Assembly: GCF_012933655.1 (NCBI RefSeq)
Contig: NZ_JABBJJ010000099.1
Location: 1-36,343, forward strand
DNA from: Pyxidicoccus fallax
GTDB taxonomy: Bacteria; Myxococcota; Myxococcia; Myxococcales; Myxococcaceae
Direction: 5' to 3'
DNA: 36,343 bases
Part shown: positions 1 through 7,639 of the stretch, piece by piece
Layout: each line of letters begins with the position of its first letter
Position numbering within the stretch: position 1 is the stretch's first letter
Notes under the pieces: model-generated
Told to the model about the DNA's origin: nothing
Databases searched by the model: none
The model's input: the letters and a program-made list of their open reading frames with translations, nothing else
Position numbers and translations under genes: made by a program

Positions 1-1
1 G

Positions 2-424
2 GGCGTCTCGCTCCAGCTCGACTGGGGCGCCGCCATCAACAGCCAGGAGCCGCCCCGGGACGCGCCGGAGGGGCCGCCGCTGTATGTGGGCGCCACGCTG
101 TCGCTGTGGGGAGATGACTGGTACCAGCTCGACGCGAGCGGCGCCTACGTCTTCGACGGCGGCCGGTTCATCGCCATGGTGGGCCCGCGCTTCCGCACCT
201 GGGGCTGGCCGCTCGTCTTCACGGCCGGCCTCAAGGCGGGCGCCATCGTCATCCCGGAGGAGGGCCTGCGCTTCGGCATCTCCCCGCAGGTGGGCGCCGA
301 GTTCATGCTGGGCGACGAGGACGACATCATCCTCGGGCTCCAGTACATGCCGGACATCCCCATTGGCGACGTGGAGGGTGGCATCACCCATCGCCTGGGG
401 ATGAACGTCGGTTACAAGTTCTAG
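2..424 (+). CDS. Outer-membrane beta-barrel-like protein, C-terminal part
   Basis: The reading frame is open from the window edge, so the gene starts outside; about 140 residues are visible. They alternate polar and hydrophobic residues in short strands separated by glycine- and aspartate-rich turns, and the chain ends in GYKF, an aromatic C-terminus typical of barrels inserted by the BAM machinery. A GTG at 86 could be taken for a start, but the frame continues upstream with the same kind of sequence, so the longer partial gene is preferred. It lies 13 bases before the next gene and probably belongs to the envelope cluster that follows. The family is not identified; the barrel assignment is inference from sequence pattern. 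Confidence 0.6.
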   Translation, partial: GVSLQLDWGAAINSQEPPRDAPEGPPLYVGATLSLWGDDWYQLDASGAYVFDGGRFIAMVGPRFRTWGWPLVFTAGLKAGAIVIPEEGLRFGISPQVGAEFMLGDEDDIILGLQYMPDIPIGDVEGGITHRLGMNVGYKF

Positions 425-437
425 AGGGGGCTCCACC

Positions 438-1268
438 ATGATTGCCCAGTTCCTCGCCGCCACCCTGGCGCTGGCCACCAGCCAGGTGCCCGTCGCGGCT
501 CCCGCCGGACGCGGAGGCCCGCAGCTCTCCCTGCCGTTCCCCTCGGGGAACGTGCAGACGTACAACATCATCCAGTGGGACCCGAACCAGCTCCCGCGTC
601 TCTACGAGCGCTCGGATCAGCTGCCGCTCACCGACGAGGAGCTGACGAAGCTGTCCCAGGCCGGCTTCGAGCCCGCGCAGCTCGTGAAGATGATTGAAGA
701 GCGCCGCTGCGCCTGCGACGCCAGCGCCGACGGCCTCATCCGCCTGAAGAAGGCGGGCGTGGACAAGTCGGTGCTCGCGGCGGTGTCCCGGCACGGGCTG
801 GCCCCGAACCGGGCGCTCGACCTGCTGGTGACGCTGGACTTCACCGGCGAGAGCCGCACCGCGCGCGAGGCCTTCCTCTACTTCTTCGTGGACGACGGGG
901 ACGTCACCCGCGTCTTCACGGCCAACATTCCGGAGCTGCTGCAGCGCCGCAACAGCCACGAGACGATGGTGGACCGCAGCGACATCCTCGTCGCGCGCAC
1001 CGTGCGCCGCGTGCAGCTGGCGGGCAAGGTGCCGCTGAGGACGTACGGCCCGCACAAGGTGCTGGTGGCCGCCAGCGGCAGCCCCACGCTCACCCACCCG
1101 AACCAGCTCAACCCGCAGGAGCTGGCGAAGGCGCAGACGTACACCTTCGACTATCCGCGCGCTTCCCTGCAGAGCCTCTGCCGCCTGACGGCCGGTTACC
1201 GCCGTGACGCGGTGCTGGCCTACAAGTGGAACTTCGAAGGCAGCCGCTTCGAATGCGAATGGAACTAG
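438..1268 (+). CDS. Secreted protein of unknown function, in LpoB cluster
   Basis: A 276-residue protein starting at ATG 438 after a GAGGGG ribosome site. Residues 1-23 look like a Sec signal peptide (hydrophobic core FLAATLALATS, then VPVAAPA). The mature part has two short helical stretches (about 60-75 and 95-120), a CAC motif near 91-93 and further cysteines near the C-terminus, so disulfides outside the cytoplasm are possible. I do not recognise the family. It is 13 bases after the barrel gene and 13 bases before the LpoB-type gene, whose ribosome site overlaps this stop codon, which supports one operon and an envelope role. Confidence 0.6.
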   Translation: MIAQFLAATLALATSQVPVAAPAGRGGPQLSLPFPSGNVQTYNIIQWDPNQLPRLYERSDQLPLTDEELTKLSQAGFEPAQLVKMIEERRCACDASADGLIRLKKAGVDKSVLAAVSRHGLAPNRALDLLVTLDFTGESRTAREAFLYFFVDDGDVTRVFTANIPELLQRRNSHETMVDRSDILVARTVRRVQLAGKVPLRTYGPHKVLVAASGSPTLTHPNQLNPQELAKAQTYTFDYPRASLQSLCRLTAGYRRDAVLAYKWNFEGSRFECEWN

Positions 1269-1281
1269 GAGTCAACGCACC

Positions 1282-1890
1282 ATGAACCCCCGCCGCCTTC
1301 TCATCTCCGCCTGCCTCGCCGTCACGCTCGCCGCGTGCGGAGGTCCGCGCGCCTATACGCGCGGGACGTACGAGGACCCGAACACCATCGAGATGCTGTC
1401 GGACCGCTTCAACGAGAACGACCTGCAGCTCATCGCCAAGAAGATGGCCGAGTCGCTGGCCACCTCGCCGCGCTTCCAGCAGCCCCGCCAGGATGGCTCG
1501 CTGCCCATCGTCCTCGTGGGCAAGCTGAAGAACAGCACCTCCGAGCACATCGACATGCGCTCGCTGGGCGACAAGATTCAAACGGCCCTGGCGCAGACGG
1601 GCCGCTTCGCGCTGGTGGACCAGCAGGCGCGCCAGGACATCGCCGAGGAGTACGAGTACCAGCAGTCCGGCTACGTGGACCCGAACAGCGCCAAGGGCCC
1701 GGGCCAGCAGATCTCCGTGGACTTCCTGATGACGGGCGACCTCGCCTCCATCATCCAGGAGGTCGGCAACGACAAGCTCGTCTACTACAAGATGACGGCC
1801 AAGCTGAGCAACGTGAAGTCCGGCCTCATCGAGTGGACGGACGAGAAGCAGATCCGCAAGAAGTTCGAGAAGCGCAGCGTCGGCTGGTAA
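1282..1890 (+). CDS. lpoB: LpoB-family lipoprotein (penicillin-binding protein activator type)
   Basis: A 202-residue lipoprotein. The start ATG 1282 follows AGGAG, which overlaps the previous stop codon; an upstream in-frame ATG would lie inside the preceding gene. The signal sequence ends in the lipobox LAAC, so Cys19 is the lipidated residue. The body (DLQLIAKKMAESL, then IVLVGKLKNSTSEHID, then DKIQTALAQTGRFALVD, then DFLMTGDLASI) follows the LpoB pattern of an A/B-fold domain with a conserved N-S/T segment. In E. coli LpoB is an outer-membrane activator of the peptidoglycan synthase PBP1b; whether this protein activates a synthase is inference. The next gene encodes a COG3014-type lipoprotein, a common neighbour of LpoB relatives. 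Confidence 0.82.
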   Translation: MNPRRLLISACLAVTLAACGGPRAYTRGTYEDPNTIEMLSDRFNENDLQLIAKKMAESLATSPRFQQPRQDGSLPIVLVGKLKNSTSEHIDMRSLGDKIQTALAQTGRFALVDQQARQDIAEEYEYQQSGYVDPNSAKGPGQQISVDFLMTGDLASIIQEVGNDKLVYYKMTAKLSNVKSGLIEWTDEKQIRKKFEKRSVGW

Positions 1891-1929
1891 CGGCCGCCCG
1901 GTGCGCCCCACACCTCAGGGTCCATCTCC

Positions 1930-3186
1930 ATGAAGTCCTCCTCCCTCCCCATCCCGGCGCGCCTGTCCGGGTGGGGCGGGCTCGCGTTGGTGAGCCTGCT
2001 TCTGCTGTCCGGCTGCGCCGGTGACTACTCGGCGCGCACGCGAGACGTGCGTGCGGCGTACCAGTCAGGGGACTACCCGCGCGCGCTGGAGGCCCTGGAG
2101 GCCGCGGCGAAGGCCGGCATGGAGAAGGACCGGCTGCTGGTGTTGATGGACAAGGGCATGGTGCTGCACGCCGCCGGGAAGTGGGCGGAGAGCAACGCCG
2201 TGCTGGAGCAGGCCGAGCGGCTCAGCGAGATGCTCGACGGCGTCTCCGTCAGCGAGGAGGCCGGGGCGCTGCTCACCAACGAGCGCCAGCGCGCCTACCG
2301 CGGGGAGGACTTCGAGAAGCTGATGATTTCCGTCCTCCAGGCCCTCAACTACGCCGAGCTGGGCGAGTCCGAGAGCGCCATGGTGGAGGTCCGCCAGGTC
2401 AACGAGCGCCTGGAGAAGATGGTCGCCGAGGAGAAGAAGCCGTACCAGCAGCTCGCCATCGCGCGCTACCTGGGCGGCGTCATCCGCGAGGACCAGCGCG
2501 ACTGGGACTCGGCGTACATCGACTACGCGAAGGCGTACGAGCTGGAGCCCGAGCTGGGCGCGCTGGTGGAGCCGCTCCTGCGGCTGGCGAAGCAGGCCGG
2601 CCGGGACGCTGCCTACGCGGAGCTCCTGGCGAAGTACCCCGACGTGCCGCACGCGCCGCTGGCGCCGGGCGAGGCCCAGGTCGTCGTGGTGGTGGAGGCG
2701 GGCCTGTCGCCGGAGAAGCAGCGCGCCTCGCGCGACGGCGGCGAGGGAGGCAACGTCATCGAGGTGCCCGAGTACCGGGACCGCGGCAGCACGCCGTCGG
2801 TGCGGGTCTCGCTGGGAGACACGACGCAGCCGGCGGTGACGGTGACGTCGCTGGCGGACGTGGCCCGGGTGCACCTGGACCACCGCATCGGCGGGATGCT
2901 GGCGAAGCAGCTCGCCGCCGCGGTGGTGAAGGCGGGCGTGTCCGCGGGCGTGGGCGCGATTACCAAGAGCGAGGAGGTGGCCGTGCTCACCTTCCTGCTG
3001 CTCAACGCGGGTAACGCGCCAGACCTGCGTTCCTGGCTTTCCCTGCCCGCGGCGTTCAAGGTGGCGCGCTTCCGGGTGCCCTCGGGCAGCCACACGGTGC
3101 GTGTGGAAGCCGGGGGGCGGACCACGGAGCGCACGGTGGACGTGAAGCCCGGGCGGGTGGGGCTCATCGTGGTGCGGCGCTACTGA
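1930..3186 (+). CDS. COG3014-like TPR lipoprotein
   Basis: A 418-residue protein with a lipoprotein signal ending LSGC (Cys29). Residues about 35-215 form helical TPR-like pairs (GDYPRALEALEAAAKAG, GKWAESNAVLEQAERL, LNYAELGESESAMVEVRQVNERL, RDWDSAYIDYAKAYELEP). The C-terminal half carries a VVVVEAGLSPEKQ segment and an Ala/Gly-rich hydrophobic helix near 325-350, ending in a beta-rich domain. The order of features and the ERQRAYRGEDFEKLM segment match the COG3014 group, often encoded beside LpoB. It probably acts in the periplasm or at the outer membrane with its neighbours. Its biochemical role is unknown. Confidence 0.75.
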   Translation: MKSSSLPIPARLSGWGGLALVSLLLLSGCAGDYSARTRDVRAAYQSGDYPRALEALEAAAKAGMEKDRLLVLMDKGMVLHAAGKWAESNAVLEQAERLSEMLDGVSVSEEAGALLTNERQRAYRGEDFEKLMISVLQALNYAELGESESAMVEVRQVNERLEKMVAEEKKPYQQLAIARYLGGVIREDQRDWDSAYIDYAKAYELEPELGALVEPLLRLAKQAGRDAAYAELLAKYPDVPHAPLAPGEAQVVVVVEAGLSPEKQRASRDGGEGGNVIEVPEYRDRGSTPSVRVSLGDTTQPAVTVTSLADVARVHLDHRIGGMLAKQLAAAVVKAGVSAGVGAITKSEEVAVLTFLLLNAGNAPDLRSWLSLPAAFKVARFRVPSGSHTVRVEAGGRTTERTVDVKPGRVGLIVVRRY

Positions 3187-3227
3187 GGGCAGCGGAAATC
3201 CAAATCTGAGGTAGGGTGCGCGCCCCA

Positions 3228-4004
3228 ATGTCGTCAGTGCTGGGCTCGGTCGCCCTCTATTCACTCATCATCGTCCTCGGTGCGCTGGCCGGCGCGGTGG
3301 TCGTGGTTCGCAACGAGCGGCCCACGCGGCTGGTGCGCTTCCTGGCCTTCGCGGCGGGGGTGATGCTGGGCGCCGCCTTCTTCCACATGCTGCCGGAGGC
3401 GTACTCCGGTGGCGGGTGGTGGGCCTTCGCGCTGGTGCCGGCGGGCTTCGTCTTCATCCTGGTGCTGGAGCGCTACCTCGTGGCGCACGCGGGCGAGGAC
3501 CTGCCCGGCGACCACATGTCCAGCCACGGCGGGCCCGCGCAGCCCGGGCAGGTGCTGGGGCTCACCGCGTTCCTCGGGCTGTCCACGCACACGCTGTTCG
3601 ACGGAATCGCCCTGGGCTCGGCGGTGGAGGAGGGCGTGGGGGCCATGGCGCTGCTGGCCATCGTGTCTCACAAGGTGCCGTCCGCGCTGTCGCTGGCGTC
3701 CATCCTCAAGAGCGAGGGCCGCTCGCGGGCCGCCATCCTGTCGCTGTCCACGCTCTACGGGATGATGGTGCCGGCGGGCGCGGCGCTCTACTTCCTCTTC
3801 GACGCGGCGCTGCACTTCGAGCACCTCGCCGCCAAGGCGCTGGCCTTCTCCGCGGGCACGTTCCTCTACATCGCGGTGTCGGACCTGCTGCCGCACGTGC
3901 ACCGGCACGGCAAGGACCAACCGGGGCGCAACGTGGTGGCGCTCTTCTTCGGGCTGGCGCTGATGTTCCTCTTGGCGCGGTGGATGGGCCACCCGGGCCA
4001 CTGA
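3228..4004 (+). CDS. ZIP-family divalent metal transporter
   Basis: A 258-residue membrane protein with about eight hydrophobic segments. ATG 3228 is preferred over an upstream GTG at 3216 because the first transmembrane segment follows at once. ZIP hallmarks are visible: HMLPEA at 53-58, STHTLFDGIALG at 119-130 (His121, Asp125) in the fourth membrane helix, and SHKVPSALSLASIL at 147-160 (His148, Pro151) in the fifth. These residues form the metal path in ZIP proteins, which carry zinc, iron or manganese into the cytoplasm. A cytoplasmic His-containing loop (HMSSHGG) and HVHRHG near the end also fit. No regulator site was seen, and the preferred metal cannot be told from sequence. Confidence 0.88.
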   Translation: MSSVLGSVALYSLIIVLGALAGAVVVVRNERPTRLVRFLAFAAGVMLGAAFFHMLPEAYSGGGWWAFALVPAGFVFILVLERYLVAHAGEDLPGDHMSSHGGPAQPGQVLGLTAFLGLSTHTLFDGIALGSAVEEGVGAMALLAIVSHKVPSALSLASILKSEGRSRAAILSLSTLYGMMVPAGAALYFLFDAALHFEHLAAKALAFSAGTFLYIAVSDLLPHVHRHGKDQPGRNVVALFFGLALMFLLARWMGHPGH

Positions 4005-4156
4005 GTCACCGGGGAGGCCCGAGGGCGCCCGGAGGCCCGCCCGCTTCGGGCTGCACGGCACGCGCGACGGTCGCACCCTCCCAGGGAGGCCCCGCCCCCT
4101 TCCGGCGTCGGGCCCCGTGACGCGCGGCGCTTCAGCCGCCAGGAGGAGACCGCACC

Positions 4157-4591
4157 ATGTTCACCGTGGGGGATGTGATGTCCCGTGACGTCATCACGCT
4201 GCAGGAGACGGATGGCCTGCTCCAGGGCGATGAACTCCTGAAGAGCCACCGCATCCGCCACCTGCCCGTGGTGCGGGACGGGAAGCTGGTGGGAATCGTC
4301 AGCGACCGGGACATCATCCGGGCCCTGGCACGCCACCCGGCCACCCGGCAGCCGCCGCTGCACATCTCCGACATCATGACGCGCGGGCTGGAGACGGTGA
4401 GGCCGGAGCTGCCGGCGCGCGACGCCATCCGGAAGCTCCTGGACCACCGCTTCGGCTGCCTGCCCGTGGTGGAGGGCGACGGGACGCTCCTGGGCATCGT
4501 CACCGAGTCGGACTTCATGCGGCTGGCCTCCCGGCTGCTCGACGACTCGGAGCGCGGAGGCGAGGACGCGCCGGGCGCCTCCGCCCCCTGA
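4157..4591 (+). CDS. Two-CBS-domain protein
   Basis: A 144-residue cytoplasmic protein made of a CBS pair and little else. The first CBS motif begins VGDVMSRDVITL and ends LVGIVSDRDIIRAL; the second begins ISDIMTRGLETV and ends LLGIVTESDFMRLA. Such stand-alone pairs bind adenine nucleotides and act as energy or nucleotide sensors on partner proteins; the partner here is not evident. ATG 4157 has an ideal AGGAGGAG ribosome site at about 4140-4147. The last 15 residues are acidic and low complexity. It is separated by 150 bases from the transporter gene and may be transcribed alone. Confidence 0.88.
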   Translation: MFTVGDVMSRDVITLQETDGLLQGDELLKSHRIRHLPVVRDGKLVGIVSDRDIIRALARHPATRQPPLHISDIMTRGLETVRPELPARDAIRKLLDHRFGCLPVVEGDGTLLGIVTESDFMRLASRLLDDSERGGEDAPGASAP

Positions 4592-4647
4592 GCGCCCGCG
4601 CATCTTCTTGCTTTCCCTTCCGGGGACCGGAGGATGCGCGCGCCCTC

Positions 4648-5436
4648 ATGGAAAAGCGCACCGACTGGTACGAGCACCCCGAGTATTACGAGGCCATCTT
4701 CGGCACCGACACGGTGCGCGAGGTGGACTTCCTCCAGACGCTCAGCGAGCGCCACGGCACCGGCGGCAAGCGGTGGCTGGAGCCCGCCTGCGGCGCCGGG
4801 CGGCTGGTGGCCGAGGCCGCCAGCCGGGGCCTCCAGGTGGTGGGCTACGACATCTCCGAGGCGATGCTCGCCCATGCGCGCAAGCGCCTCACGCCCGCGC
4901 AGCGGCGCCGCGCGAAGCTGTTCCAGTCGCGCATGGAGGCCTTCGCCGAGCCCTCGCTGGAGGGGCGCGTGGACCTGGCGCACAACCTCGTCTCCACCTT
5001 CCGCTACCTGGACAGCGAGGCCGCGGCGCTCGCGCACCTGGAGGGCACGCGGCGCCTCCTGAAGCCCCAGGGCATCTACGTGCTCGGCTTCCACCTCACG
5101 GACTACGCACGCGAGAAGCCCGAGCACGAGCGCTGGGTGGGGCGCGTGGGCAGGGACCACGTGGTGTGCAACACGCACGAGGGCCTGCCCGAGCGCCGCC
5201 AGCGCCGCTCCCCCATGCGCAACCGCCTGCGCGTCACCGGGCCGGGGAAGGACTGGCTCATCGAAACCACCTGGTACTTCCGCACCTACAGCGAGCCCCA
5301 GGCCCGCAAGCTGTTCCGCGCGGCCGGTCTGCGTATCGCCGCCGCGTACGACTTCGACTACGACGTCGAGTCCCCCGTGCGCCGCGGCAGCCTCCGGTTG
5401 GACCGCGTCTTCGTCCTCCAGCCAGACGCGGGGTGA
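4648..5436 (+). CDS. Class I SAM-dependent methyltransferase
   Basis: A 262-residue protein. SAM-binding motif I is WLEPACGAGRLVAEAA (about 43-58) and the acidic residue binding the ribose is Asp68 in VVGYDIS, both typical of the Rossmann-fold class I enzymes. VDLAHNLVSTFRYL (motif II/III region) and RRLLKPQGIYVLGFHL (post-motif III) follow in the normal order. The N-terminal YEHPEYYEAIFG is seen in small-molecule methyltransferases of the UbiE/methyltransf_25 type. The substrate is unknown. The gene is followed by a 335-base region holding a terminator hairpin and a promoter, so it is probably the last gene of its unit. Confidence 0.85.
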   Translation: MEKRTDWYEHPEYYEAIFGTDTVREVDFLQTLSERHGTGGKRWLEPACGAGRLVAEAASRGLQVVGYDISEAMLAHARKRLTPAQRRRAKLFQSRMEAFAEPSLEGRVDLAHNLVSTFRYLDSEAAALAHLEGTRRLLKPQGIYVLGFHLTDYAREKPEHERWVGRVGRDHVVCNTHEGLPERRQRRSPMRNRLRVTGPGKDWLIETTWYFRTYSEPQARKLFRAAGLRIAAAYDFDYDVESPVRRGSLRLDRVFVLQPDAG

Positions 5437-5584
5437 GGAAACCCCGTACGCCGCGCCACATCGCGACGCTCCGGAAGGGGGCTGCGTTCCATCCGGACGC
5501 ACGTGCGTCCCGCCAGGACGCAGCCCGGAGCCCTCGGGAGCCCCCGGTGGGCTCAACCCATTGAAATCATTGAAAAGGGGCCGC

Positions 5585-5600
5585 TGGCACGCGCCACGCA
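5585..5600 (+). promoter_or_regulatory. Candidate sigma-54 (-24/-12) promoter
   Basis: TGGCACG-CGCC-ACGCA fits the sigma-54 consensus TGGCACG-N4-TTGCA in 10 of the 12 defined positions. The essential GG (5586-5587) and GC (5598-5599) are exactly 12 bases apart. Transcription would start near 5610-5611. An 8-base inverted repeat, GCCACGCA at 5593-5600 and TGCGTGGC at 5610-5617, overlaps the -12 element and could be an operator. The downstream gene encodes a sigma-54 activator, so autoregulation is plausible. Confidence 0.55.
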
Positions 5601-5610
5601 ATAGGTACGT

Positions 5611-5696
5611 GCGTGGCACGGGGGAAACCCACGTGCCCCGCGGCATCGGAGTTTCGAGAACGCGGAAGGAGGGGCCGCTCCTTCCGCGTTCTTCAT
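5611..5696 (+). ncRNA. Candidate sigma-54-dependent small RNA
   Basis: A transcript from the -24/-12 promoter would start near 5611 and meet the strong terminator hairpin at 5657-5692, giving an RNA of about 85 bases. Its 5' part folds into a compact hairpin: GGCACG (5615-5620) pairs with CGTGCC (5632-5637) around an inner GGG/CCC stem with an AAA loop. A short single-stranded linker and the terminator follow. There is no plausible reading frame inside. Promoter plus two hairpins ending in a terminator is ordinary small-RNA architecture. Myxococcus xanthus has a sigma-54-linked small RNA, Pxr; relation to it is not established here. The alternative is a regulated leader of the activator gene. 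Confidence 0.4.
5657..5692 (+). terminator. Strong intrinsic-type hairpin
   Basis: Fourteen perfect base pairs: AGAACGCGGAAGGA at 5657-5670 pairs with TCCTTCCGCGTTCT at 5679-5692, around an 8-base loop. It is followed by TCATCTCC rather than a clean T run. It can end transcription from the methyltransferase gene or from the sigma-54 promoter at 5585. A -10-like TACACT at 5703-5708 just after it may serve the activator gene. Confidence 0.65.
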
Positions 5697-5771
5697 CTCC
5701 GCTACACTCGCTCTTTCCGATGCGGCCCCGGCGGCTTCCGTCGGAAGATGGCTCCGGACGGAGGCGAGTGG

Positions 5772-7490
5772 ATGCACGAGGAGATGTCGCAGCTGCTGAC
5801 CGCACTGCGCGGAGCGAAGGATTTCGAGACCGCGGCGGCGGCCACCTTGCGCCGGATGCTTTTCCTGGCCCAGGAGACGGTTGCGTCCAGTCGGTACGCA
5901 GCCCGGGCCCGGGTGCTTCGCGGAATCGTCCACCTGCGCCCCGGCGAGGCCTACCGCCGCCTGGCCGCGCTGGATGTGGGCTCCAGTGAGATTACGGATG
6001 CCAGCGTGGGCACGCCGTTCTTCACCTCGGCCACGGCGTGGCGCGCGGTGGTGGAGCACCGGTGCGCGGTGTCCATCGACGTCAACGTGGGCACGGTGCA
6101 GCCGCACGCGCCCAACGCGCCGGTGACGGGAGACCCGGGGCTGGCGGGCTTCCACAGCAACGAGAGCCGGCAGCGCTTCCTCGGGCGCCACGCCACGCAC
6201 GTGTGCGTGCTGCCCCTGCGCACGCCGGCCGGCGGCATCGAGGGGATGATTTCCCTGGAGGCGGACTGCCTCGCCGCCATGGGGCAGGAGTTCGTCTGGC
6301 TGACGGTGGGGGACCGGCTGCAGCTCTTGGCGGACGTCGCCGCGCCGTACCTGGCGGGGCTGCCGCAGCGCCCGGTGGCCACGCCGGAGATGGACGAGTA
6401 CCTGCCGGTGGTGGGCCGCTCCATGGCGGAGCTGCTGCCCATCCTCCGCGTCTTCGCCCTCCAGGATGAGACCATCCTCATCAGCGGCGCCACCGGCGCG
6501 GGCAAGTCGCGGTTGGCGCGCTGGTGCCACGAGCGCTCCAACCGGCGTGGCCGGCCCTTCGAGACGTTGGACCTCGTCACCGTGCCCGAGGACCTCCAGA
6601 TGGCGGAGCTCTTCGGCTGGAAGAAGGGCGCCTTCACGGGCGCGGTGAAGGACGCGCCGGGCAGCGTGGCGCGCGCCGACGGCGGCACGCTGTTCATCGA
6701 CGAAATCGACAAGCTGTCGCTCAAGGCGCAGGCGGGCCTGCTGCACCTCCTGGAGTCGCGCAGCTACCGTCCGCTGGGCGAGGGCACCGGCGAGCGTCAG
6801 GCGGACGTGCGCTTCATCATCGGCACCAACGCGGACCTGCACGCGGAGGTGCGCGCGGGCCGCTTCCGCGAGGACCTCTACTACCGCGTCAACGTGCTGC
6901 CGGTGCGCATGCCGGCCCTGCAGGAGCGCGCGGACGAAATCCCCCTGTGGGCCCGGTACATGGTCAACCGCCGGCACCGCGAGCGCTCCCCCGAGGGCAG
7001 CGCGCGCGTGACGCCCGATGCGGAGCGGCTGCTCGTGGGCAGCAGCTGGCCGGGCAACCTGCGGCAGCTCGACAACATCGTCCGCCGTGCGTACACGCTG
7101 GCCATGGTGGAGCAGCCCGCCGCCACCGGGGAGCTGGTGCTCCAGGAGAAGCACGTGGCCCGGGCGCTCGACTACGAGCAGACGCCGGGCGGCAAGCCGC
7201 TGCCCGAGGCGCTGCGCGCGGCGGCCCAGGCCTTCGTCGCCGAGGCGCGCAAGCGCCCGCTGGATTTGGACCTCGCGGAGGCCTTCCGTGGCCTCGTGCT
7301 GGGCATGGCCATCCGCCAGGTGGGCCGCGACGAGGGCTTCAAGCTGCTGGGGCGCGAGAGCCTCGTGAAGAACCGCAACCACCACAAGGCGCTCAAGCGC
7401 GAGCTGGACAAGGTGGAGGCGCTCTACAAGGCCCTGGGCGAGGAGCACTCTCCCTTCGCCGACCTGCTGTCCGAGGACGAGGCCGCCTGA
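5772..7490 (+). CDS. GAF/AAA+ sigma-54-dependent transcriptional activator
   Basis: A 572-residue protein. ATG 5772 follows GGAGG; earlier in-frame starts would cross the hairpin and promoter region. Residues about 1-195 are a sensory domain of GAF type. The AAA+ domain has Walker A GATGAGKS (239-246), the sigma-54 contact loop GAFTGA (286-291), Walker B GGTLFIDEID (304-313) and the arginine-finger segment RFREDLYYRVNVLP. It should remodel sigma-54 polymerase at -24/-12 promoters. The usual Fis-type DNA-binding helix is not clear: the C-terminus reads FKLLGRESLVKNRNHHKALKREL, at best a diverged helix-turn-helix. There is no receiver domain, so it probably senses a ligand rather than a phosphate signal. 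Confidence 0.88.
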   Translation: MHEEMSQLLTALRGAKDFETAAAATLRRMLFLAQETVASSRYAARARVLRGIVHLRPGEAYRRLAALDVGSSEITDASVGTPFFTSATAWRAVVEHRCAVSIDVNVGTVQPHAPNAPVTGDPGLAGFHSNESRQRFLGRHATHVCVLPLRTPAGGIEGMISLEADCLAAMGQEFVWLTVGDRLQLLADVAAPYLAGLPQRPVATPEMDEYLPVVGRSMAELLPILRVFALQDETILISGATGAGKSRLARWCHERSNRRGRPFETLDLVTVPEDLQMAELFGWKKGAFTGAVKDAPGSVARADGGTLFIDEIDKLSLKAQAGLLHLLESRSYRPLGEGTGERQADVRFIIGTNADLHAEVRAGRFREDLYYRVNVLPVRMPALQERADEIPLWARYMVNRRHRERSPEGSARVTPDAERLLVGSSWPGNLRQLDNIVRRAYTLAMVEQPAATGELVLQEKHVARALDYEQTPGGKPLPEALRAAAQAFVAEARKRPLDLDLAEAFRGLVLGMAIRQVGRDEGFKLLGRESLVKNRNHHKALKRELDKVEALYKALGEEHSPFADLLSEDEAA

Positions 7491-7546
7491 GGCCGCTTTG
7501 CTCCTCCTGACGGGGGTGGCTCCAGGCAGGCCACGTCGTTCCCCGG

Positions 7547-7606
7547 GCCGCGTCCGTCTTCGGGCGCGGCGCTCCTCGAGCCGCAGTCGGCTTCAAGCCG
7601 CGGCTC
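7547..7606. terminator. Paired hairpins between convergent genes
   Basis: GCCGCGTCCG at 7547-7556 pairs with CGGGCGCGGC at 7561-7570 (one G-U pair, TCTT loop). A second dyad follows, GAGCCGC at 7578-7584 with GCGGCTC at 7600-7606, enclosing GGC/GCC. They sit between the activator gene, which ends at 7490, and the heme-oxygenase-like gene, which ends at 7640 on the other strand. They may terminate both; T runs are absent. Confidence 0.4.
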
Positions 7607-7639
7607 TCCCAGGTCGGGGCGCCGCTCGGCGCCTGAAGC

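Noticed and set aside
5614..5630. A second TGGCACG as another sigma-54 promoter
   Set aside because: There is no GC at the -12 position; the sequence there is AC.
4132..7448. Very long open frames on the minus strand (over 550 and 630 codons) opposite the CBS, methyltransferase and activator genes
   Set aside because: They are antisense to genes with clear motifs, have Arg/His/Gly-rich composition typical of GC-rich shadow frames, and lack ribosome sites and known motifs.
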